The notes below the pieces were generated by a model, which saw only the letters and a program-made list of their open reading frames with translations, searched no databases and was not told the origin of the DNA. DNA of 64,000 bases from Deinococcus grandis. Lineage in GTDB: Bacteria > Deinococcota > Deinococci > Deinococcales > Deinococcaceae. A program made the position numbers and the translations under genes. Of the stretch, positions 36,204 through 49,416 are shown piece after piece (position 1 is the stretch's first letter; every line of letters starts with the position of its first letter). The DNA lies in contig NZ_BCMS01000001.1 in NCBI RefSeq assembly GCF_001485435.1, positions 2,743,501 to 2,807,500 of the forward strand, in the 5' to 3' direction.

Positions 36204-37025
36204 ATGACGGGGCCAAAGAAAGGTTCACGGGGCCGTGCCCCCAAACGAAACACTGCGCAGGGCCGGGGCGGCGCGACCCGCGAGACGACCCGCCCGGCGC
36301 GCGAACGCAGCGAGGGGAGCCGCAACGACTCTCGCGGCGACAGTCGTCCCGTGCGCACCGAGCTGAGCGGGACCGGCGGACCGCGCCGCAGCCCGGCCCG
36401 CGGCGGCGACGCCCGCACGGGCGGGGCGAAGTCCGGCGGTCCGTTCGGCGGCACGCGGACCGGCGGGTCCAAGAGCGGCGGCAGCGGCGCGCGCGGCGGC
36501 ACGAACCCCGCCCGCCGCAAGCCCGGCGAGGCCGCCCAGGGCAGCGGTGAGGGCCGCACCTCGGAGGGCCGCGCGGGCGGTCGCCCCGGGAGCGGGCCGC
36601 GCCGCGCCGCGCCGCCCAAGGTGAAGAAGGCCCTGCCGGAACTCAAGCGCGTGCAGCTCGACGCGCCCGCGCCCGACACGGTCTTCACGGACCGGGACGA
36701 CGAGAAGATGACCTTCCCGGACAGCAACCTCAAGCGCGTGGCCGCGAAGATCCTGACGGAGAAGAACAAGGCGTGGCGCTACCGGCCGTTCTCGTTCCCG
36801 CTGTTCACGGACCGGGGCGGCGAGCAGACCTTCCACTTCGACTTCTACATCTACGATTACGAGGACAGCGTGATCCGCCTGATCCTGGTCGTGCCGTTCG
36901 AGTCGCGCGAGGTCTGGGACCGCGTGGGCCGCTTCAAGCGGCAGTACCCGATGTACACCTACGAACTGTGGACGCCGGAGAAGCTGTACCGCCTGAGCGG
37001 ACCGCGCGGCCGCCTGGAGTTCTGA
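36204..37025 (+). CDS. Conserved protein with long basic RG/SG-rich N-terminal tail
   Basis: A 273-residue protein in two parts. Residues 1-150 are low-complexity and strongly basic, rich in Arg, Gly and Ser (GARGGTNPARRKPGEA), probably disordered and nucleic-acid-binding. Residues 150-273 form a compact conserved domain: NLKRVAAKILTEKNKAWRYRPFSF, FHFDFYIYDYEDSVIRLILVVPFESREVWDRVGRF, YTYELWTPEKLYRL. The helix-then-FxFDFYI...ILVVPF pattern recalls the PD-(D/E)XK nuclease core, but the second acidic-x-Lys is not evident, so activity is doubtful. TACACT ends 8 nt before the ATG. Function unknown. Confidence 0.65.
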   Translation: MTGPKKGSRGRAPKRNTAQGRGGATRETTRPARERSEGSRNDSRGDSRPVRTELSGTGGPRRSPARGGDARTGGAKSGGPFGGTRTGGSKSGGSGARGGTNPARRKPGEAAQGSGEGRTSEGRAGGRPGSGPRRAAPPKVKKALPELKRVQLDAPAPDTVFTDRDDEKMTFPDSNLKRVAAKILTEKNKAWRYRPFSFPLFTDRGGEQTFHFDFYIYDYEDSVIRLILVVPFESREVWDRVGRFKRQYPMYTYELWTPEKLYRLSGPRGRLEF

Positions 37026-37069
37026 TTCAGGCCAGCTTGACGCCCCACTAAGAAGTCCCTCATCTGAGA

Positions 37070-37098
37070 GCCTCCGGCACCTGCGTGGAGGCTTTTTC
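37070..37098 (+). terminator. Terminator after the RG-rich protein gene
   Basis: AGCCTCC (37070-37076) pairs with GGAGGCT (37088-37094), followed by TTTTC. Confidence 0.7.
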
Positions 37099-37207
37099 GT
37101 CTGTCAATCGGCGTCCAGGCGGCGGTCGGGAGCCCGTGAGCCGCATGAGAGCCCTCTTGGGCTTCGCTTGGGTTTGTGCCCGTGACTGTGGTCTGCGCGG
37201 GGTGGTC

Positions 37208-37221
37208 TGGTACCGTTTCCA
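37208..37221 (+). promoter_or_regulatory. Operator-like site upstream of glgX
   Basis: TGGTACCGTTTCCA is an imperfect palindrome (10 of 14 symmetric positions) of the TGGNANCGNTNCCA type and contains a possible -10 TACCGT. It resembles the palindromes before the amylase and amylosucrase genes. Confidence 0.4.
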
Positions 37222-37275
37222 CGTTCCGGGCGGCGCTCCCGCGCCTGCCCCGCCACGAAAGGAGAGCGCAGCCTG

Positions 37276-39393
<2,118 letters not shown>

Positions 39394-39406
39394 CGACCCG
39401 ATAGAA

Positions 39407-39436
39407 AGAGGCGGCCCCAGTGTGCGGGCCGCCTCT
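39407..39436. terminator. Bidirectional terminator after glgX
   Basis: AGAGGCGGCCC (39407-39417) pairs perfectly with GGGCCGCCTCT (39426-39436), between convergent genes. Confidence 0.8.
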
Positions 39437-39453
39437 CCTCTGTTCCTGCCTGT

Positions 39454-39487
39454 CCTACTCCCCACCACCCACACCCCACTTCCCCCC

Positions 39488-39490
<3 letters not shown>
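39454..39490. repeat. 7-nt tandem array ending in a stop codon
   Basis: Five 7-nt units of CCCACNN type (CCTACTC, CCCACCA and following), ending directly at the stop codon of the minus-strand App1-like gene (39488-39490). Confidence 0.75.
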
Positions 39491-40576
<1,086 letters not shown>

Positions 40577-40645
40577 CCGCCCAGTCTAAGCGGCCCCCCG
40601 GGCCCCGGGGCGAGGGGCTCCTTTGCTCTTCGCTGACCTTCCCGT

Positions 40646-41581
40646 CTAGAACAGCACCTGCCCGCCGGTCGCGCCGAAGGTGCCGCCGCTGCTGTAACTG
40701 CTCTCCTGCGACGCCAGGAACACGTACAGCGGCGCGAGCTCCGCCGGTTGCCCCGGGCGGCCCAGCGGGGTGGACGCCCCGAACTGCTGCACCTTCTCCT
40801 GCGGCTGCCCGCCGCTGGGTTGCAGCGGCGTCCAGAAGGGGCCGGGCGCGACGGCGTTCACGCGGATGCCGCGCGGCCCGAGCTGCTGCGCGAGCGCCTG
40901 CGTGAACGCCACGATCGCCGCCTTCGTGCTGGCGTAGTCCAGCAGGTTCGGGCTGGGCCGGTACGCCTGGATGCTGCTGGTGTTGATGATGCTCGCGCCG
41001 GGCCCCAGGTGCCGCGCGGCCTCCTGCGTGATCCAGAACATGGCGTACACGTTCGTGCGGAACGTCCCATCGAACTGCTCGGTGGTGATGTCCTCGATGC
41101 GCTCCTGGCTGACCTGCTTCCCGGCGTTGTTCACCAGGATGTCCAGTCCGCCCAGTTCCTGCACGGCGCGCTGCACGAGGTCCCGGCAGAACGCCTCGTC
41201 CTTCAGGTCGCCGGGAATCGCCACGGCGCGCTGGCCCGCCGCCTCGATGAGCGCCACGACCTCCCGCGCGTCCTCCTCCTCGTCCGGCAGGTAGTTCAGG
41301 GCCACGTCCGCGCCCTCGCGGGCGAAGGCGATGGCGGCGGCGCGGCCGATGCCGGAGTCCGCGCCGGTGATCAGCGCCCGGCGGCCCCTGAGGCGGCCGA
41401 AGCCCACGTAACTCTGCTCGCCGTGATCCGGGCGGGGCTGCATGGCCCCCACGCTGCCCGGCGCCTCCTGCGGCTGGCGCGGGAAGGGCGGCGCGGGGTA
41501 CTGCGCGCGCGGGTCCTGCATCCCGAACTGGTTCGCGCTGGGCGTGATGTTGCCGGGTGGGGTGCTGTCCTGGTCGCTCAT
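40646..41581 (-). CDS. Short-chain dehydrogenase (general stress protein 39-like)
   Basis: A 311-residue SDR with an unusual 60-residue Pro/Gln-rich N-terminal extension typical of the YhdF/GSP39 group. The cofactor loop is ITGADSGIGRAAA, NNAGKQ follows, and the catalytic Tyr-Lys pair lies in YASTKAA with Ser in INTSSIQAY. NAD(P)-dependent reduction or oxidation of an alcohol/aldehyde is expected; relatives are stress-induced. GGAGGGC lies directly before the ATG. Substrate unknown. Confidence 0.85.
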   Translation of the reverse strand: MSDQDSTPPGNITPSANQFGMQDPRAQYPAPPFPRQPQEAPGSVGAMQPRPDHGEQSYVGFGRLRGRRALITGADSGIGRAAAIAFAREGADVALNYLPDEEEDAREVVALIEAAGQRAVAIPGDLKDEAFCRDLVQRAVQELGGLDILVNNAGKQVSQERIEDITTEQFDGTFRTNVYAMFWITQEAARHLGPGASIINTSSIQAYRPSPNLLDYASTKAAIVAFTQALAQQLGPRGIRVNAVAPGPFWTPLQPSGGQPQEKVQQFGASTPLGRPGQPAELAPLYVFLASQESSYSSGGTFGATGGQVLF

Positions 41582-41656
41582 GCCCTCCAGCGTCCCGCAC
41601 GCGCCTCAGCGGGGCGTGACAGGGACGTGAAGGGCAGCTCGGGAATGGGGCGGGGC

Positions 41657-41705
41657 GGTCAGGAGGTCGCGGTCACGCGGTCACGAGGTCACCGTCACGA
41701 GGTCA
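41657..41705. repeat. Irregular GGTCAC-type tandem array across a stop codon
   Basis: GGTCA-like units recur at 41657, 41665, 41671, 41679, 41687, 41693 and 41701, with spacings of 6 to 8 nt. The array includes the last codons and stop (41695-41697) of the MerR-type gene. It is less regular than the 7-nt arrays but similarly placed. Confidence 0.55.
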
Positions 41706-42528
41706 CCGGGGCCGGTTCGTACGGCCACGCGACGTCCCCGACCGGTTCGCCGGGCGCGGCGCCGTCCCAGTCGTAGCCGTAGACCTCGCGGGGGCGCAGC
41801 GTGCAGGTGCCGTGCGCGGTCGCGTGGGCGCAGGTGGCGTCGTACGCGGCGAGAATCTGCGGGAACTCGAACTGCTCGCGGGTCAGGGCCACGAACGCCT
41901 CGTGGTGGGCGGGTTCGACGCGCAGGGCGACGTCCCCGCCGGGCGTGACCGGCCCGCCGTACGGCACGCAGATCTCGATGGGACCGTCGCTGTCGGCGTT
42001 CACCTCGCCGTGAAAGATCACGAACGGCGCGCCCGCCACCGTGCCCTGCGCGGCGACGTGGTCCAGCAGGGTCTGCATGCCGCCCTGAATGGCCGCGGGC
42101 AGGTCAGCGACGAACACGTGACGGGGCAGGCTGGCGACGTTCTGCTCGGGCTGGAAGCGGGTCTGGACGGGGGGCAGGGTCATGGGGGTCTCTCCTTGCA
42201 GGCGTGAGATCAGGTACAGGGTCAGGTCGCGCCGCTCGCGGTGCAAGTGGTCCAGCCGGGCGAGGTGGGCGCGGAGTGCGGCCGGGCGCTCTGGGGCGGG
42301 CGTGTCCAGCAACAGGCGGATGTCGTTCAGGGGCAGGTCGGCGCGGCGCAGCAGGCCGATCAGGCGGGCGTCCGTAAGCTGCGCCGGGTCGTAGCGGCGG
42401 TACCCGCTGTCCGGGTCCACCTGCGCGGGGCGCAGCAGGCCCAGGTCGTCGTACAGGCGCAGCGCCTTGGCGCTCAGGCCGGTCGCCTGCGCGAACGAGC
42501 CGATGGTCATGCGGGCTGGTGTGGTCAT
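41695..42528 (-). CDS. MerR-family regulator with GyrI-like effector domain
   Basis: A 277-residue BltR/BmrR-type regulator. The N-terminal winged helix reads MTIGSFAQATGLSAKALRLYDDLGLLRPAQVDPDSGYRRYDPAQL, followed by a coiled-coil dimer helix, and from about residue 115 a GyrI-like small-molecule-binding domain (FVADLPAAIQGGMQTLLDHVA, EICVPYGGPV). It probably senses an amphipathic compound. The start MTTPARM at 42528 has GGAGG 12 nt upstream; 42510 is possible. A MerR-type dyad with 19-bp spacing lies in its own promoter, implying autoregulation. Confidence 0.83.
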   Translation of the reverse strand: MTTPARMTIGSFAQATGLSAKALRLYDDLGLLRPAQVDPDSGYRRYDPAQLTDARLIGLLRRADLPLNDIRLLLDTPAPERPAALRAHLARLDHLHRERRDLTLYLISRLQGETPMTLPPVQTRFQPEQNVASLPRHVFVADLPAAIQGGMQTLLDHVAAQGTVAGAPFVIFHGEVNADSDGPIEICVPYGGPVTPGGDVALRVEPAHHEAFVALTREQFEFPQILAAYDATCAHATAHGTCTLRPREVYGYDWDGAAPGEPVGDVAWPYEPAPVTS

Positions 42529-42566
42529 GGGCGGGCGAAACCTCCGGAGGTACCCCCAGCGTGCGC

Positions 42567-42588
42567 CCTGCCCCTGGGGGAAGGTCAA
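42567..42588 (-). promoter_or_regulatory. MerR-type operator/promoter
   Basis: On the minus strand TTGACC (42583-42588) is followed after 19 bp by a weak -10, CACGCT. The dyad CCTTCCCCCAGGGGCAGG (42567-42584) lies in the long spacer, as in MerR-activated promoters. Confidence 0.55.
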
Positions 42589-42632
42589 GGGGGAGGGCAC
42601 ACCCCTGACGCGGGGGCGGTAGCGTGGCGGGG

Positions 42633-43304
<672 letters not shown>

Positions 43305-43323
43305 GGGGCGAGCCTGGGGTCGC

Positions 43324-44160
43324 TCAGGCCTGCCAGTCGGCGCGGTAGTGCCGGGCGAAGTCGTCGATGGTGTACCCGGCGCGGCCGATCAGGCGCGGCA
43401 GGTCGTCCGTGACGGGCGCGGTGACGTCCGCGCGGATGGGCGGGTAGATCGAGGCGATGGCGCGCGCCTCCTCCTCGTCGCTCTCGCCGGTGGACACCAG
43501 GAAGTCCACGAAGCCGTCGTCGTCCACCGGGCGGTACGTGACCTGATGGCCCAGCGCGCGGCTCAGCGCGGCCGCCACCTCGTGCCGGTCGAGGGCGGCC
43601 GGGCCGGTCAGCGGGTACACGCGCCCCGCGTGCCCGTCCCCCGTGAGGACCGTCACGGCAGCAGCGGCGATGTCGCGCGTGTCGATGAAGCTCGTGCGGT
43701 GCGTCCCGGCGGGCTCCGCGAACTCGTGACGGTCACGGACGCCGCGGCGGAACATCTGGTTGTAGTTCTGCATGAACCAGTTCGGCTGCAGGATCGTCCA
43801 CTCCAGGCCACTGGCGCGCACGGCGGCCTCGGCGTCGCCCAGCAGGTTCCCCTCGCCCTGCACGCCGAAGCCGCTCTGGAGGACCACGCGCGCCACGCCC
43901 GCGTCTCGCAGGGTCCGCAGCGTGGCCTGCACGTCCGCGGCCTCCAGCGTCTCCGGGACGATCAGGTACACGGCGGTGACGCCCTGCGCGGCGGCCCGCA
44001 CGCTGTCCTGATCGGTCAGGTCGAGGGGGATCGCCTCGGCGTCCGGCCAGCGGGCCGGGTCGGGGTGGCGGCTCCCGGCGCGGACGGGCAGCCCGGCCCT
44101 GAGCAGCCCGGGCACGAGTTCACGGCCCACGTTTCCGGTCGCGGCAGTCACGAGAATCAT
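43324..44160 (-). CDS. NmrA-like NAD(P)-binding protein
   Basis: A 278-residue atypical short-chain dehydrogenase of the NmrA/QorR-like group. The N-terminal cofactor loop is ILVTAATGNVGRELVPGLL, and VVLQSGFGVQGEGN and ILQPNWFMQNY follow the family pattern, while the catalytic YxxxK is absent. Such proteins act as NAD(P)H-dependent reductases or as redox sensors. The ATG at 44160 has TACCGT 6 nt upstream. Substrate or partner unknown. Confidence 0.8.
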   Translation of the reverse strand: MILVTAATGNVGRELVPGLLRAGLPVRAGSRHPDPARWPDAEAIPLDLTDQDSVRAAAQGVTAVYLIVPETLEAADVQATLRTLRDAGVARVVLQSGFGVQGEGNLLGDAEAAVRASGLEWTILQPNWFMQNYNQMFRRGVRDRHEFAEPAGTHRTSFIDTRDIAAAAVTVLTGDGHAGRVYPLTGPAALDRHEVAAALSRALGHQVTYRPVDDDGFVDFLVSTGESDEEEARAIASIYPPIRADVTAPVTDDLPRLIGRAGYTIDDFARHYRADWQA

Positions 44161-44342
44161 GCCCTGACGGTACGCCCCGCGCCCGGCGGCGTGCGTATCA
44201 TCCCGCAGGATTCGCCCTGAAGGTCCCCTGACCTGCGCCTCATGTCGCCGCGGCCCCAGCTGACCGGGGGCCGACAGCGCGCTGACCGTCCCGTCACGCG
44301 CCGCTGATGGTCGCCTGAACATGAGAGTCTAGCCTCCGGAAC

Positions 44343-45638
<1,296 letters not shown>

Positions 45639-45728
45639 CAGCGCTCCCCGCGCGACCTGCCCCGACCGGGGGTGGGTCGCGCCCGGCGTTGAAGGAGAGG
45701 GTATGACCGACGATTCGAGGGGCGCGGC

Positions 45729-46667
45729 GTGCTGAGCGTCCGCCAGAAAAGGGACGCGGGCGGGCGCGAGGACCGGGCGGTGTTCCGGGGCGCCGCGCTG
45801 CCGTGGCTGTTCCTGCTGCCCAGCCTGCTGATCCTGGCGGTGTTCATCTACCTGCCGACCCTGCGCACGCTGCGGCTGGCAGGGTACCGCGCGAACCTGA
45901 TCCTGGGCACCGAGCAGTGGGTGGGCCTGGGGAACATCACGGACCTGCTGGGCAGCCCCACGTACCGGCAGGTGGCGCTGCAGACGCTGGTGTTCACGCT
46001 GCTGAGCGTCACGGGCGGGCTGCTGCTGTCGCTGGGGCTGGCGTGGCTCGCCAGCCGTCCCGTCCGGGGGTCACGCGCGTACCGGCTGCTGCTCATCTAC
46101 CCGTACGCGCTGAGTCCCGCCATTGCCGGGACGCTGTGGCTGTTCCTGTTCAACCCGGAGATCGGCGTGGTGAACCAGATCCTTGGCGAACTGGCGGGCG
46201 TGCGCCCCCGCTGGCTGGACACGCCGCTGCTGGCGTTCGCGCTGGTGACGGTCGCGGCCATCTGGAAGGGCCTCGCGTACAACATCGTGTTCTACCTGGC
46301 GAGCATCCGCAACCTCCCGACCGACGTCATGGAGGCCGCGCAGATCGACGGGGCGACCCCCGCGCAGGTGTTCTGGCGCGTGGCGTTCCCGCTATTGAGC
46401 CCGGTCACGTTCTTCCTGGTGTTCACGAACATCGTCGCGGCGCTGTTCGACTCGTTCGCGCTGACCGACCTGCTCACGCGCGGCGGACCGTACGTGGGCC
46501 ACGCGGGGATCACGACGTTCCTGGTGTACCAGCTGTACCAGGACGGCTTCGTGAACTTCCGGACCGGCGCGGCGGCCGCGCAGGGCGCGCTGATGCTGGC
46601 CCTCGTGGCGTTCGTGACGTTCATGCAGTTCCGGCTGGGCGAACGGCGGGTGCACTATGGTGCGTGA
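45729..46667 (+). CDS. Sugar ABC transporter permease, UgpA/MalF-like
   Basis: A 312-residue inner-membrane permease with six transmembrane segments. The EAA loop that contacts the ATPase reads EAAQIDGATPAQVFWRVAFPLLSP. The GTG start at 45729 has GAGGGG 6 nt upstream and overlaps the end of a 10-codon mini-ORF beginning at 45703, which has its own AAGGAGAGG site. The next permease gene overlaps this one by 11 nt. It works with the preceding binding protein. Confidence 0.87.
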   Translation: MLSVRQKRDAGGREDRAVFRGAALPWLFLLPSLLILAVFIYLPTLRTLRLAGYRANLILGTEQWVGLGNITDLLGSPTYRQVALQTLVFTLLSVTGGLLLSLGLAWLASRPVRGSRAYRLLLIYPYALSPAIAGTLWLFLFNPEIGVVNQILGELAGVRPRWLDTPLLAFALVTVAAIWKGLAYNIVFYLASIRNLPTDVMEAAQIDGATPAQVFWRVAFPLLSPVTFFLVFTNIVAALFDSFALTDLLTRGGPYVGHAGITTFLVYQLYQDGFVNFRTGAAAAQGALMLALVAFVTFMQFRLGERRVHYGA

Positions 46668-47520
46668 CCGCCACCTGCCCCGCGCCCGCACCGCCACGTC
46701 CCCGCGCGCCCGCCGGGGCGACTGGGGCACCCACGCCGCGCTGATCCTGGCCGCGCTGCTCATCAGCGCCCCGCTCCTCCTGGCGCTGATCAAGGCCACG
46801 CAGCCGTCCAGCGCCGTCCTGAGCCCCTCCCTGCTGCCCGGCGGCGCCTTCCTGAGCAACCTCGAGCGCGTGTGGGTGGACGCCCACCTGGGCCGCTCCA
46901 TGCTCAATAGCCTCATCGTGGCCGTCACCGTCACCACCGGCAAGACCATCCTGGCCCTGCTGGCCGCGCTGGCCTTCGTGTACTTCCGCTTCCCCCTCAA
47001 GGGCGCGGCGTTCGCCCTGGTCCTCGTGTCCCTGATGCTCCCCACCGAGGTCCTCATCGTCGCGCTGTTCGACCTCGTCAGCCGCGACCTCAACTGGGCC
47101 GACTCATTCGCCGCGATCATCGTGCCGTTCCTCGCCAGCGCCACCGGCACATTCCTGTTCCGCCAGCACTTCCTGAACATCCCCGCCAGCCTCGCCGACG
47201 CCGCCCGCATCGACGGCTGCGGCCCCCTGCGCTACCTCACCCGCATCCTCATCCCCATGAGCTGGAACACCATCGGCGCGCTGGCCGTCATCCAGTTCGT
47301 GTACGCCTGGGACCAGTACCTCTGGCCACTGGTCATCATGCAGCGCGACGACCACCAGGTCGTGCAGGCCGGCCTACGCAAACTCATCGAGGTGGGCGGC
47401 CAGACCGACTGGGGCGCCGTCATGGCGGGCGCCGTCATCACCATGCTGCCCCCCCTGATCGTGTTCACCGCCCTGCAGGAACAGTTCAGCCGCGGCTTCG
47501 CCCTCAGCGAGGACAAGTAG
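46657..47520 (+). CDS. Sugar ABC transporter permease, UgpE/MalG-like
   Basis: A 287-residue permease with six transmembrane segments, the partner of the UgpA-like subunit. Its EAA loop is DAARIDGCGPLRYLTRILIPMSW. It begins inside the preceding gene, so translation is coupled. No ATPase (UgpC/MsmK) follows; a hairpin terminator lies 21 nt after the stop, so a shared ATPase encoded elsewhere is likely, as in several Gram-positive and Deinococcus sugar systems. Confidence 0.87.
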   Translation: MVRDRHLPRARTATSPRARRGDWGTHAALILAALLISAPLLLALIKATQPSSAVLSPSLLPGGAFLSNLERVWVDAHLGRSMLNSLIVAVTVTTGKTILALLAALAFVYFRFPLKGAAFALVLVSLMLPTEVLIVALFDLVSRDLNWADSFAAIIVPFLASATGTFLFRQHFLNIPASLADAARIDGCGPLRYLTRILIPMSWNTIGALAVIQFVYAWDQYLWPLVIMQRDDHQVVQAGLRKLIEVGGQTDWGAVMAGAVITMLPPLIVFTALQEQFSRGFALSEDK

Positions 47521-47540
47521 GCCGCATACACACGAGAGAC

Positions 47541-47573
47541 AGAAGCCCCCCGCCACTCGGACGGGGGTCTTCT
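47541..47573. terminator. Bidirectional terminator after the sugar ABC operon
   Basis: AGAAG-CCCCC (from 47541) pairs with GGGGG-T-CTTCT (to 47573), with one bulged base, between convergent genes. Confidence 0.65.
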
Positions 47574-47592
47574 CTGTTGCCTTCAGCCTACT

Positions 47593-49314
<1,722 letters not shown>

Positions 49315-49352
49315 GATTGGTTCTCCTTCGGAGAGGGGTGAAGAGTCTGGGT

Positions 49353-49408
49353 GTCCAAGGGTCTAAGAGGTGAGGTTGGTTGACCCTTCGACCCTCAGAC
49401 CCTTGGAC
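49353..49408. repeat. 12-bp inverted repeat with GACCCTT-type tandem units between aceE and aceF
   Basis: GTCCAAGGGTCT (49353-49364) pairs perfectly with AGACCCTTGGAC (49397-49408), and GAGG/CCTC extends the stem past a 2-nt bulge. The right arm is made of 8-nt units starting GACCCTT. It begins 8 nt beyond the aceE stop codon and could lower aceF expression or stabilise the aceE 3' end. Confidence 0.6.
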
Positions 49409-49416
49409 GCTGCGCG

